Of a DNA stretch of 64,000 bases, positions 11,656-22,112 are shown one piece after another. Below the pieces are notes generated by a model. It searched no databases and was not told the origin of the DNA. It saw only the letters and a list, made by a program, of their open reading frames with translations. Source of the DNA: Hibiscus mutabilis (lineage: Eukaryota > Streptophyta > Magnoliopsida > Malvales > Malvaceae); contig CM033715.1 of NCBI GenBank assembly GCA_019671005.1, positions 8,184,001 to 8,248,000 on the forward strand, given 5' to 3'. Position 1 is the stretch's first letter. The number at the start of each line of letters is the position of its first letter. The position numbers were made by a program, and so were the translations under genes.

Positions 11656-12537
11656 TCAACAGTTGAGGATGTTGAGAACGGTGACTCTAGTTTTGATCAA
11701 ACGCCTGTAGAAGCTTTCAAGACCTTCCTCTAGATCTTGGATGCACATCTCTGAGTTTTGGAGCTCATTTTGCACATTCTCAACATTCTTCATGTTTCCA
11801 GATTTAATGAAGGAGTGGAATGCAGCTTCAGCATTCACAATTTCGTTTGTTTTTTGTTCTTCTTCCTCACTCATTACTCTTTTCTGGTGCATGAACTTTG
11901 AAACTAGTGACCACCTACTTGTTTCCGACTCAGCCTCTGGCGCAGAAATAAAGGACAACAAGGATTTTAGCACACTGATGGTTACTGCTTCAACTTGTTT
12001 TAAGGTGCTAATCACGGCTCCAGTTTCATCATCTTTGCTGAAGGAAGAAGAGGTAAGTTTATTCTCCATATGCTTCAAGTTCTTTAAGGCCTTGCAGATT
12101 GCCTTTCTAGTTGCCTTCGTAGAGGTTAAGTATTTCCTAACCTCATTTGCAAGGCCTTCTACTCCTCGTCTTCGGCGCAAAATCGATTGAAGTTCTTGTG
12201 TGCATTCCCTTGTTTGCTGCAAGGCATCTTTAGCTGTTCCGCATACATCTAGGAGCACCAGAGATCCATCCAAAAGTTGTTCAACCAATTTCCTTTGCTT
12301 CTCTTGAGATAGATCTTGTTGAGTGAGGGGCAACTGAAGAAACATATCAACATAGTCATACAAATCCTGAAGACAATTCAGTTTATCTCCTATTGATGAG
12401 GATGTAGAGGCAGATTGAGATGCCCTCAATCGGTTCAGATTTTCATCAATTTGTGAAGCAACGTGGTGTTGCCTCGAAGGCAAGCTGTTTGAGCGAGCAT
12501 GGAAAGAAGGTTGGACATTCAAAGGAGAGGCAGACAT
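11656..12537 (-). CDS. DUF241 family protein, subfamily A (intact)
   Basis: A single-exon gene of 293 residues. I start it at the ATG whose complement is 12535-12537; the open frame extends 16 codons further upstream, but only to a TTG. Visible features: the family's N-terminal FHARSNSLPSRQH (12-24), a Ser/Thr-rich stretch after QIDENLNRLR, VDMFLQLPLTQQ, LLDVCGTAKDAL, a basic LRRRRG (120-125), WSLVSKFM (209-216), and an amphipathic C-terminal end RRLIKTRVTVLNILNC. No signal peptide or membrane segment; heptad-like Leu/Glu/Lys stretches suggest helices. DUF241 proteins are plant-specific and, to my knowledge, lack a proven biochemical role. This is the only undamaged subfamily A copy of three. 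It converges with the broken copy at 8938-9832. Confidence 0.9.
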   Translation of the reverse strand: MSASPLNVQPSFHARSNSLPSRQHHVASQIDENLNRLRASQSASTSSSIGDKLNCLQDLYDYVDMFLQLPLTQQDLSQEKQRKLVEQLLDGSLVLLDVCGTAKDALQQTRECTQELQSILRRRRGVEGLANEVRKYLTSTKATRKAICKALKNLKHMENKLTSSSFSKDDETGAVISTLKQVEAVTISVLKSLLSFISAPEAESETSRWSLVSKFMHQKRVMSEEEEQKTNEIVNAEAAFHSFIKSGNMKNVENVQNELQNSEMCIQDLEEGLESFYRRLIKTRVTVLNILNC

Positions 12538-12624
12538 TTTCTTTGTTTTAGAGAAGGAAGAAGACCTTGAAACTGTGTGTTTCAACTCAGTCTAGCTATT
12601 TGTTGTCTTTCCATTATCATCTGC

Positions 12625-12750
12625 TGAATATATATCACAGGTTGAGGGGAGACATGAGGAATCTCATCATATTTAAATCAATTACAACTAACATGGACTT
12701 GATTTGGATCTATACGAATACCGCGAAAATGTTCATGTGTTGTCTCCTCT
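12625..12750 (-). promoter_or_regulatory. Promoter of the DUF241 gene at 11656-12537
   Basis: On the minus strand: GAGACAACACATG (complement of about 12735-12747), then about 90 bp on 'CATGTCTCCCCTCAACC' (complement of 12640-12656), then a TATATATT run (complement of 12627-12634), about 95 bp from the ATG. Same order as in the other copies. Confidence 0.55.
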
Positions 12751-13836
12751 CCACCATCACATCTTTAATAACATAATACTAATACACACGAGGGTTCTAA
12801 GACAGTACGCAGGCAATGGCCATTTTATACTTTTTTTTAATCTTTCTTCCTTTTATTCTTCTCTTATAATAATGAATCATTTCTTTCAACTCGTCGGCAG
12901 CTTATCGTGTTACTTACGATTTTTTTCTGCAAAAAGGGGGGGCAAGATCTGTATACTTAACCTGTATAGTATAATTTTATCTGGAAAGCATGTGTTGGCT
13001 GCAATTTTTATTTTTTTAATGATGGGAAGAAGATGGCACGTTATTTGAAGAATCAGCTGTCCCCTAACTGAAATACAGCTAAAACAATTTTCTATAATAC
13101 AACTAGTGTGTGATCTGAATCAACCATGCGAATTACAATTGATTTTTAGTAGTGTGTAATAATTTGTTCTGGATTGAGATATGTTGATGCCGATTTTGGG
13201 GGCGGAGGTACAACAAGAAAATAGGATTCTTGGTATTGAAGATGATAATTCAGGGATATCTGAGTCTAATCAAGAGTTCATTCTAAAGACTTGTTTCTCA
13301 TTTTTTTTTTTTTTACTAAATCAGCTATGTCTTTATCTGGTTTAGATGGAGATATGTTTCAATTTTCAGAAGTGTGGCCATGCTTTCATTTCTGTTTAGT
13401 CTTGTTGATGAAATTGATTTACAACACCGCCTCGGGTTTTTGGTTTTAGAGATGAAAAAGCCTAGCATCGATCATTGCACTTAACTAAAAGCACAATATT
13501 GAATATTGTGTCACCAGTAATTTCCTTAAACAATCCTGGTTTGGACTTCAACATTTCCATGTTGATGATTTCCAAGAAACAAGGTACCAGGCTGATCAGT
13601 TCCTTTGTGGGAATCCAGGATTGTTGCTCCACTCATGTTATCAATACATCACCATACAAGCCAGAGAATAAACAAAAAATATATATGCTATTGAAAGATA
13701 TAGATTTGTTCATCAAAATTGTATTCATTTAGGATCAGATCAAGTATACATGTATTTTTAACTATATACAATGATGTAGAGCAAAATTGTGAACTTTTTT
13801 CCTCATATGGTAGTATAATTTTCTTCAGGCTAATGC
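12751..13836. other. Intergenic between DUF241 genes
   Basis: No gene. 12751-13350 is the outer part of the right inverted arm. From about 13380 the sequence is the 3' flank typical of subfamily C genes ('ttgttgatgaaattgattta' near 13403), which recurs at about 21543 and 26723 below the genes at 22113 and 27293. Confidence 0.65.
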
Positions 13837-14706
13837 CTATTGGCTAAGGATGTTGAGAACAGAAACTCTAGTTTTGATCAAGAGCCTCTGCAAGCACCCC
13901 ACTCCATCTTCAAAATCTTGAATGTTTGACTCCAGTTTCAGCAACTCAATTTGTGCACCATCACTGCTGATTTTACCAGATTTTCTGGTCTTGTTATCAA
14001 TGAGAGTGCACAAAACTGCATCCACTTTGTCGAATTCGTTGGTTCCCGTTGCTTCTCCCTCACATGTTACGCGTTTGGAGCTCATCAACTTGGACACCAG
14101 AGACCACTTGGTAGATTTGGATTCCATCTTTGTCCCGCTGATATAAGAAAAGAGACATTCAAACACTCTGCAGGCAGCTCCTTCTACCTCTCTCAACATG
14201 CTAAACGTGGCTTCACCATCATTTTGTAGCTGAGCAAATCCACTTTTACAAACTTTCAAAGACTTGTTTATCAACTTCTTTGCTTTCTTCCTTGAAGCCA
14301 AGTATTCCTTAGCTTCATTTGTGAAACCGAATTCATCGCCTCTTCTTCTTCTCAAAATCGATTGAAGTTGTTCGGTATCTTCCTTGGCCTGAAATAAGGC
14401 ATCCTTGGCCACACCGCACACATCCAAGAGCTTGAGAGACCCGTTCAACAACTCGTTAACCTGCTTACCATTGCATTGCTGGGCTAATGATTTTTGTGTG
14501 ACAGGAAATTGAAGCAAACTATCAACCAACTCATACAGATCTCTAAGGCCGCTCAGATTTTGGGTCATTGACGAAGAGGCGGATTCGTTGGACTTTAGCC
14601 TACACAGATGCTCATCTATTTGAGTAACAAGTGGATGAGGCCTAGAAGGCAAGCTGTTTGAACGAGCATGAAAGTTGGATTTTTGGTTCGAACCTGAAGA
14701 AGCCAT
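13837..14706 (-). CDS. DUF241 family protein, subfamily C (intact)
   Basis: Single-exon gene of 289 residues starting at the ATG complementary to 14704-14706. The N-terminus MASSGSNQKSNFHARSNSLP carries the family signature; then come LRDLYELVDSLLQFP, LLDVCGVAKDAL, LRRRRG (118-123), a Lys-rich segment SRKKAKKLINKSLKVCK, WSLVSKLM (201-208), and the end LLIKTRVSVLNILSQ. It differs from subfamily A throughout but keeps every landmark and similar length. Its closest relatives are the C copies at 22113 and 27293. No targeting signal is evident. Molecular function is not known. Confidence 0.9.
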   Translation of the reverse strand: MASSGSNQKSNFHARSNSLPSRPHPLVTQIDEHLCRLKSNESASSSMTQNLSGLRDLYELVDSLLQFPVTQKSLAQQCNGKQVNELLNGSLKLLDVCGVAKDALFQAKEDTEQLQSILRRRRGDEFGFTNEAKEYLASRKKAKKLINKSLKVCKSGFAQLQNDGEATFSMLREVEGAACRVFECLFSYISGTKMESKSTKWSLVSKLMSSKRVTCEGEATGTNEFDKVDAVLCTLIDNKTRKSGKISSDGAQIELLKLESNIQDFEDGVGCLQRLLIKTRVSVLNILSQ

Positions 14707-14794
14707 CTTTTTGCCTTAGAGCAGAAGGCATAAGGCTTTGATGTATACAATTTGATCAACTCAATGCACCTTCCCCTTCAACCCTCAGGCTCTG

Positions 14795-14916
14795 ATCATA
14801 TATAATGTGAATAGGGGAGACAAAAGGAATCACATCTGCAACCTCCATGACTCCTAACGTGATCCTCTTCCAAATCTCAATAATTCCGGTGCTGATGTTT
14901 GCTCAATGTCTCCCAC
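14795..14916 (-). promoter_or_regulatory. Promoter of the DUF241 gene at 13837-14706
   Basis: Minus strand order: GGGAGACATTG (complement of 14905-14914), about 85 bp, GATTCCTTTTGTCTCCCCTA (complement of 14812-14831), then a TATATG-type box (complement of about 14798-14804). The ATG follows about 90 bp further on. Confidence 0.55.
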
Positions 14917-16318
14917 CCCACCCGAAAACAATCTGTAAGCAATTTATTTATATAAAGTATAAACAATTTGAGCCAAGGCATCTTCTTCTTTTTAGGGAAA
15001 TGAGTCCTTAATTATTGTGCACGAGTGGCACACCATGGCCTTTGTCACCTCTCATGCAGTCTTGAAAACCTGTTATAGGAGACAATATTGCAGTGATGCT
15101 TGTGCTGGTTTTTCAATAATTTGTTAATTTAAAAAGATGTCATTGTTGCCATTAAACCATTCCATTTGTTGAAGTTGTTGATTTTTTGGTTTAGTTTTAA
15201 AGGATTATGGATCAAATTAGGAAAATATCATTACAGCTCTAATAAAATGATTATTTTAATTTGTAATCTCCTAATGCATCTTGATTCCTGAGACAAGACT
15301 ATACTCGATAATGAGCGATGCACGAGTGGTTTAAAAATTGCTTCCACAGACAGTGGCTAGTTTTATTTTGTATATAGCCTCAATTATTTGGAGAGAAGGG
15401 GCCTGCATCTGAAAGTATTTTATGCAATTATCATTTTATCATTTTCATTAGCATGTTCATGGACAGGCGTATGAAATTATAAACGTTGAATTTCTTGTTA
15501 TACAGGCCGCAGGCAAGATCCGCAAGCTCAACTTCAACTCATCTTGCTAACTTATAAGAAAAATGGCTGGAGTTTGATTAAAGCATGATTACTAAGCTGT
15601 AAGCATAACTGAGAGACAGCACTCCAACTCACTATTTGACATTGTTTCATCTACATAACATAAGGCAATAATTAATCAACTGCCCATGTGTTTATGCAAA
15701 AAGTTCGTGTAATGGCTGGTCATGTTCCTTGATCACAGTTTTTAATAGGCAATTATGTTGCTAATCAATTATTAATAGATCAACCGACGGATGGTTTTGA
15801 ACAGAAAAAACAAGATCCACTTTCGTATCCTTTGCTCCCTTTTTCCATAACAGAGCAGAAGAATCTTTGCACCCTTTTTCCATATAAGAATTCTTTATTT
15901 GCTTAAAGCGTGTGAGATTTGTAACTACCATGTGATTGTGCAAAATAATCAAATTGTTAGAACTTAAAGAATTGTTTCAGTATCTTTAACGGGACAACAA
16001 GAATCATGACAGCAAAGAAAATCATAAAAAGAAATGAGTAATATCTCCCATGATGCCAACTTGTTTGCTCCATAAATCAACTTGTATGTAACTTGAGATG
16101 GGTAACATTTGGTAAAACTAACTGTAAAGTATGTGGCCTTAGTTACATGTGGTAAATCAACTTGTTTGTAACTTGTTTGTAACTTGTTTTTTTTTTTACT
16201 TAAGTTGCGTTGCAATCATTCTGGAAACTTAAGAGAAGAGATCAAATTTTGTGGAAAGAAGACTGTATATTTTTTTGGTTAACAATTGTATACATGTAAA
16301 TTATACTTTTATGAACAT
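14917..16318. other. Intergenic between DUF241 genes, partly a direct repeat
   Basis: No gene. 15290-16318 is a direct, partly shortened repeat of about 10500-11655 (the inner flank of a subfamily A gene): shared 'gatgcacgagtggtttaaa', 'tttgcttaaagcgtgtgaga' and 'ttaagagaagagatcaaatt'. 14917-15290 is unique, AT-rich sequence. Confidence 0.6.
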
Positions 16319-16410
16319 TTACAATGCCAAAATTTCAACAGTTGAGGATGTTGAGCACAGTGACTCTGGCTTTGATAAATCGCCTGTAGAAGCTTTCAAG
16401 ACCTTCCTGT

Positions 16411-17862
16411 AAGAGCATAACACCACCAATTTTATTGTCTCGAAGGAAGGGAATTCTCGTGGGTTGATCCTTAACAAGAAAATAAGAGTCAAAAAATTCA
16501 ATAGACACATGATTAGTCTGACATAATTTAGAAACCGACACTAAATTTATATTTATCTGAGGAACACACAAGACATTTGTAAGAGAAAGAGGCTTGGTAG
16601 CCGTGGGAACAGTGCATCGTCCAATATGAAATATAGGTAGAGAGTTGTAATTACCCAGATGAACTGTATCAGGATTATCATAAGAGGAGATATCCTGAAG
16701 AGATGCAGTGGTCATTGTGGTGTGATGCGAGGCATCACTATCAAACATCCAAGGAGCAGAATCAGATGATGAAAGATCAGTAGCAGTATTGACAACCGGT
16801 GAATCAGACGATGACTACTGATAAAAGTTGTTGTGAAGAAACCGAACAAGCTTACGGCAATCCCAAACAACATGCCCTGGCAAATTACAGAACTTGCACA
16901 AATCTTGTCGTCTAGAATGACCAGATTGAGAAACAGGACTACGAACGCCACCAGAAAACGAATGGCCAGAGCGACCACCCTTCCCTCGAGAACGGTTGGT
17001 GGAATAACCGTAATTTGAATTAGCCCGCTGCGCAGAATATGTCGTGGCAAGAGGTGTAGTGTGGTCAGATTTTTGAAGGAGTCTCTCATGATCAGTTAAA
17101 ATCTCAAACAACTCAAGCATGGTTGTCGATTGTTATGTACACGAAGGGCAACAACAATTGGACGATAATCATCACCCAATTGATTGATAATAGAAATCAA
17201 GAGATCTGCATCAGAGACATGACAGTTTGCCGTGACAAGATCAGAGACAATATCCTGCATGTCTTTCATGTAGTCGGAGATAAACCTGGAACCACGTGGA
17301 TTGCGAGCCAATTTGGACTTGAGAGCAAGGAGGCGACCGGGAGATGCTCGAACATAATCGTTACAACTGCCAAGAAGAACACTGATAAGAATTTGATCCT
17401 GACGATACCATCGTAGATATTCAGGATTAGCAATTGTTGTCGTGGCATAGTAAACTTAGATGGGGAAGGCTGTGAACCATCAATATAACCGAGTAGCCCA
17501 AAACCAATGAGAGTAGCCTCCACTTGGCGACGCCAAACAGGAAAGTTAGCAGACGTAAGTTTGATTGGGAAGTTGGTCGGTGCACTAAGATGCACAAGAT
17601 CATTAGAAGTGTGAAAAAGAGGGGGAAAATATGAGTAGAAAAAATCTACTTGGCTCTGATTACCATGTAAAATATTTGTATATTTAATAATTAATAATGT
17701 TTACAATTGATATATATATAGGCTTATAAATGAATATACAAGGATAAGGGAAATCAAATATTTAAATACAAGATAAGATAGAGATAAAGATAGGATAAGA
17801 TAAGATTTGACTAAAAATTATCTCATGGATTTGAATGAGATAAAAATCTCATCTTATCCTTA
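16411..17862 (-). mobile_element. Ty1/copia fragment: 5' LTR, PBS, gag, protease
   Basis: Coding on the minus strand. A gag relic at about 17595-16815 has FPVWRRQVEATLIGFGLLGY, 'FISDYMKDMQDIVSDL', and a zinc knuckle CKFCNLPGHVVWDC (CX2CX4HX4C). It is followed by the protease active-site region WMFDSDASHH, where the usual DSGASHH has Gly changed to Asp, and by 'LTNVLCVPQININLVSVSKL'. Integrase, RT, RNase H and a 3' LTR are absent, so only the 5' part of an element is present. The sequence runs directly into the DUF241 3' end at 16411. Frameshifts divide gag. Confidence 0.85.
17651..17860 (-). repeat. 5' LTR and primer-binding site of the copia fragment
   Basis: On the minus strand an AT-rich LTR ends TTTTACA at 17666. 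It is followed at once by TGGTAATCAGAGCCA (complement of 17651-17665). That is the initiator-Met tRNA primer-binding site TGGTATCAGAGC with one extra A. The outer LTR end is near 17855-17862, but no clean TG could be fixed because the junction with the gene lost bases. Confidence 0.7.
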
Positions 17863-18734
17863 TGATGCACATCTCTAAGTTTTGGAGCTCATTTTGCACA
17901 TTCTCGACATTCTTCATGCTTCCAGATTTAACAAAGGAACGCAATGCAACTTCATCATTCGCAATTTCGTTTGTTTTTCTTTTTCTTCTTCCTCGCACAT
18001 TACTCTTTTCTAATGCTTTAACTTTGAAACTAGTGACCATCGGCTTGTTTTCTATTCAGCCTCTGGGACAGAAATAAAGGACAACAAGGATTCTAGCACG
18101 CTGGTGGTTACTGCTTCTACTTGTTTTAAGGTGCTAACCACAGCTCCATTCTCACCATATTTGCCGAAGGAAGAGGAGGTAAGTTTATTCTCCATTTGCT
18201 TCAAGTTCTTTAAGGCCTTGCAGATTGCCTTTCTCGCTGCCTTCCTAGAGGTTAAGTATTTCCTAACCTCATTTGCAAGGCCTTCTACTCCTCATCTTTG
18301 GCGAAAAATCGATTGAAGTTCTTGTGTGCACTCCTTTGTTTGCTGCAAGGCATCTTTAGCGGTTCCGCATACATCTAGGAGCACCAGAGATCCATCCAAA
18401 AGTTGTTCAACCAATTTCCTTTGCTGCTCTTGAGCTAGATCTTGTTGAGTGAGGGGCAACTGAAGAAACATATCAACATAGTCATACAAATCCTGAAGAC
18501 AATTCAGTTTATCTCCTACTGATGAGGATGTAGAGGCAGATTGAGATGCCCTCAATCGGTTCAGATTTTCATCGATTTGTGAAGCGACGGGGTGTTGCCT
18601 CGAAGGCAAGCTGTTTGAGCGAGCATGGAAAGAAGGATGGACATTCAAAGGAGAGGCAGCCATTTTCTTTGATTTAGAGAAGGAAGAAGGCCTTGAAATT
18701 GTGTGTTTCAACTCAGTCTAGCTATTTGTTGTCT

Positions 18735-18880
18735 TTCCATTATCATCTGCTGAATATATATCACAGGTTGAGGGGAGGCATGAGGAATCTCATCATATTT
18801 AAATATCAATTACAACTAACATGGACTTGATTTGGATCTATACGAATACCGCGAAAATGTTCATGTGTTGTCTCCTCTCC
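18735..18880 (-). promoter_or_regulatory. Decayed promoter of the split DUF241 copy
   Basis: The distal GAGACAACACATG element is kept (complement of about 18864-18876), and the TATATAT run is kept (about 18754-18761). The proximal motif reads TGCCTCCCC (complement of 18772-18780) instead of TGTCTCCCC. The loss of the TGTCTC core in a dead copy is compatible with relaxed constraint. Confidence 0.45.
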
Positions 18881-19901
18881 ACCATCAAATCATAAATAAC
18901 ATAATACTAATACACACGAGGATTCTAAGACAGTACACAGGCAATGACCATTTTATAACTTTTTTTAAAAATCTTTCTTCCTTTTTTATTCTTCCCTTAT
19001 AATAATGAATCATTGCTTTCAACTTGTCAGCAGTTTATCGTGTTATTTTCGATTTTTTTCGCCAAAAGGGAGGCAAGATCTGCATACTTAACCTATATAC
19101 TATAATTTTAGCTGGAAATCATGTGTTGCCTGCAATTTTTTTTTAATGATGGGAAGAAGATACCACATTTTTTTGAAGAATCAGCTGTCTCCTAACTGAA
19201 ATACAGCTAAAACAATTTTCTATAACACACAACTCGTGTATGACCTGAATCAGCCATGTGAATCTCGACTTTGAAGAAGATAATTCACGGATCTCTGAGT
19301 CTAGTCAGGATTTCATTTTGAAGACTTATTTCTCTTTTTCTTTTAATTTTAACAAAGTTAGCCATGTCCTTATCTGGTTTAAAACCATCAGTCAATTAAT
19401 CAGACTTGTTTTTAACTCAATTTGGATCTGGTTCCGAGTCAAAAAAACTGTCAGCATTGTTTATGCATTGTCTCCCCTCAACCAGCTCTCCAGCTCAATA
19501 CTGTCCAGTTAAGTTAATATCATCCAATTTGTCCATGCACAAGTTAGCTGTTCAAATTTTATATTACAAAAAAGACGAGCGGTACAAATAAATATTTGCA
19601 CTTGTGCAGGAACATATTCTATTCATTATTGCTAAACAAGAGGTCGACAGGATCCGGTGAGATGACAAATAAGCACTTGCAAAACCAGGACTTGATCCAA
19701 TGGTTTAGAATCAAAATTTTGGCTTTTGTTGTATTAGAACTTTTGAAAAATAAGCACCAAACCATTCAATAAAGATGATTAAAATTTAACCCAAAACTAA
19801 GAAAAGAGAAGAAATCTGTGGGAAAGCATTAGATCATGTAAATTTTCTATTAGTAACTGTATGCATGTAGATTTCATATGTTGTCAATTGGTATCTCAAG
19901 A
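18881..19901. other. Intergenic, inverted copy of 7002-8600
   Basis: No gene. Successive blocks are reverse complements of the left side of the cluster: 18900-19390 against 8160-8700, and 19450-19900 against 7002-7490. The relic subfamily D gene found at 7680-8143 is not present here, so it lies in a stretch that is missing from this copy. Confidence 0.65.
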
Positions 19902-20759
19902 TCAACAGTTCAGGATGTTGAGCACGGTGACTCTAGCTTTGATCAAATGCTTAAATAGGCTTTCAAGTCCTTCAAGATCTTGAATGCACACTTCTGAATT
20001 TTGGAGCTGATTCTGCAGGTACTCAATGTGCTTGATATTGTCAGATTTGATGAGGGAGCGCAATGTAGCATCAGCGTCTGCGATTTCATTGGTTTTTCGA
20101 TCTTCTTCAGATCCTACTCTTTTGTGGTGTATTAACTTGGAAACCAGTGACCATCTGCTCAACTTTGATTCTGCTTCTAATCCTGAGATAAAGGACAAAA
20201 TGGACTCCAGCACTCTTATTGTAACTTCTTCCACTTCTCTTAAGATACTAATCACAGCTCCATTTTCATCGCCATTGTTGAAACATGTCGCGTTATATTT
20301 GGTTTCCATTTGCTTCAGATTCTTCAAAGCCTTTAAAATAACCTTCTTCACAGCCTTCCTAGAGGTTAAGTATTTCTTAACCCCTTTCAAATGCCCCATT
20401 TCATCTCCTCGTCTTCTGCGAAAGATTGATTGAAGTTCTTGTTTACATTCCTTTGTTTGCAACAAAGCATCCTTGGAAACACTGCAAACATCCAAGATCA
20501 TAAGAGATTCATCCAACAGTTCTTCCACACATTTTCGGTGCTGCTCTTGCACTAAAGCCTGTTGAGTGAGGGGTAGCTGAAGAAACATATCAACACATTC
20601 ATGCAAATCCTGAAGGCCATTTAGTTTATGACCTATTGATGATGATGTAGATGCCGCGTCCGATGCTCTTAATCGGCTCAAGTTGTCATCGATTTGGGAA
20701 GCAAGGGGGTGTTGCTTTGAAGGCAAGCTGTTGGAGCGAGAATGGTAAGAAGTGGCCAT
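19902..20759 (-). CDS. DUF241 family protein, subfamily B (intact)
   Basis: Single-exon gene of 285 residues from the ATG complementary to 20757-20759. It has a short N-terminus MATSYHSRSNSLPSKQHPLA, then QIDDNLSRLR, VDMFLQLPLTQQ, 'ILDVCSVSKDALLQTKECKQ', FRRRRG (113-118, first residue Phe rather than Leu), a Lys-rich SRKAVKKVILKALKNLKQ segment, WSLVSKLIHHKRV, and the end HLIKARVTVLNILNC. It is closer to subfamily A than to C. It is the intact template for the copy half-deleted at 6618-7001. No transmembrane or targeting sequence is evident and function is unknown. Confidence 0.9.
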   Translation of the reverse strand: MATSYHSRSNSLPSKQHPLASQIDDNLSRLRASDAASTSSSIGHKLNGLQDLHECVDMFLQLPLTQQALVQEQHRKCVEELLDESLMILDVCSVSKDALLQTKECKQELQSIFRRRRGDEMGHLKGVKKYLTSRKAVKKVILKALKNLKQMETKYNATCFNNGDENGAVISILREVEEVTIRVLESILSFISGLEAESKLSRWSLVSKLIHHKRVGSEEDRKTNEIADADATLRSLIKSDNIKHIEYLQNQLQNSEVCIQDLEGLESLFKHLIKARVTVLNILNC

Positions 20760-20847
20760 TTTCCTTGTTTTAGAGAATAGAGGAATGGCCTTGAAACTGT
20801 ATGCTCAAATCAATCAAGCTAATTGCTGTCTTTCCCTCGGCATCTGC

Positions 20848-20885
20848 TCCATATATATTAAAAAGGGGAGACAAAGGGAATCTCA
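20848..20885 (-). promoter_or_regulatory. Promoter of the DUF241 gene at 19902-20759
   Basis: The proximal motif TTTGTCTCCCC (complement of 20865-20876) and a TATATATGG box (complement of 20850-20858) lie about 90 bp before the ATG. The distal GAGACA partner is not conserved: the equivalent site near 20970 reads ttgtcc on the plus strand. Of the intact promoters this is the only one without the pair. Confidence 0.5.
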
Positions 20886-22112
20886 ATCTCTTTAAATAAC
20901 TATTAGAACTAACATGAACAAGTTTTGGATCAACTCAATTGACTCTAAAAATTGTTTATATTATGTATCTTGTCCACCATCAACAACAACTCATCACTCA
21001 ATTAAGTTAATACTATCAACAACTAAAAATTGTTCTGTTCTGCTTTATTTGTCCATAAATGAAAGAGAACCAGGCAAGTTCAATCAATGATGATTCCAAT
21101 GTCCCCTTACAGAAATACAGCTACAAGTATAACAGTTATTTAATAGTGCAAATCATGCAAGGTGCTATACAAAATTTTGAATCAAACATGTGAATAATGT
21201 TTATGTTTTCTGTCAGTTTCAAATAAATAATGCAACCCCATCTCTCCCTTCTTGTTCTCTATGAATACTTTATTGGAGTCTATGCTAGAACTCTTTGGTT
21301 TCTATGGTGGTTAGGCCTTAGAGATCCATCTAACAACTCGGTAACATATTTCTAGGCCTAGCATTAATATAAGGCATGAGCGGGGTTGACTTAGGACCTT
21401 GAAAGCCAGCTTGGCCTGTCTCCTTATTGGAAGCAAAGTCTCCATGCCGTTCGTGCATACATCTTGGCCGAGATTTGTTTCTGTTACATAGAGATATGTT
21501 TCAATTTTCAGAAGAGTGGCCGTGCTTTCATTTCTGTTTAGTCTTGTTGATGAAATTGATTTACAACACTGCCTCGGGTTTTATGTTTCAGAGATGAAAA
21601 GACCCAGCATCGATCTTTGCACATAACTTAAAGCTCCTAGGCTTCAAAACACAATATTGAATATTGAGACACCAGTAATTTATTCTTTGTATAAGATCAG
21701 GAGGGAGGCATGGGGAATCTCCATCTACTAATCTCATAGAGTCATTAAACAATCCTGGTTTGGATTTTAACTTTTCCAGGTTGATGATTTCCAAGAAACT
21801 ATAACTATGAGATTATTACATAATTTGTTTGATATTGTTCAGGCCAAAAAGAAACAAGGCACCGCTGATCAATTCCTTTTTGAGAATCCAGGCTTGTTGC
21901 CCCACTCATGTTATCAATACATTACTATACAAGCCAGAGAATAAATAAAAAATGTATATGCTATTGAAAGATATAGATTTGTTCATCAAATATCGTATTC
22001 ATTTAGGATAAGATCAAATATACATGTATTTTTTTAACTATATACAATGGTGTACAGCTAAATTGTCAACTTTTTTCCTCGTGTAGTAGTATAATTTTCT
22101 TCAGGCTAATGC
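20886..22112. other. Intergenic, with the 3' flank module of subfamily C
   Basis: No gene. 21370-21480 ('gcatgagcggggttgactta', 'gccagcttggcctgtctcc') recurs at about 26550-26645 and, shorter, at 24197-24290. 21480-22110 recurs at 26640-27290 with only scattered changes. This is the 3' flank that was duplicated along with each subfamily C gene. Confidence 0.65.

Larger units (their letters stand above)
11130..13350 (-). repeat. Right arm of ~2.2 kb inverted repeat
   Basis: Reverse complement of 8160-10405. It contains the intact subfamily A gene and its promoter. A third, direct copy of much of this arm lies at about 15730-19390, where it is interrupted by a retrotransposon fragment. Confidence 0.85.
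16319..18663 (-). pseudogene. DUF241 gene, subfamily A, split by a retrotransposon
   Basis: The 5' part starts at the ATG complementary to 18661-18663 (MAASPLNVHPSFHARSNSLP). It is stopped at about 18290 by a CGA-to-TGA change just inside the RRRRG motif. Homology continues, with further stops, to about 17863 ('LEMCI'). A 1.45 kb copia fragment then interrupts the gene, and the last ~30 codons (EGLESFYRRFIKARVTVLNI) resume at about 16409. About 10 bp of the gene present in the intact copy (around 'ctagatcttg') are missing at the junction. A second 1-bp type change is not needed to explain the loss of function. Confidence 0.88.

Noticed and set aside
12538..12585. 16-codon N-terminal extension of the subfamily A DUF241 gene
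   Set aside because: The extension starts at TTG, not ATG, in all three A copies, and the strongly conserved family start is the Met at 12537; the extension is 5' UTR.
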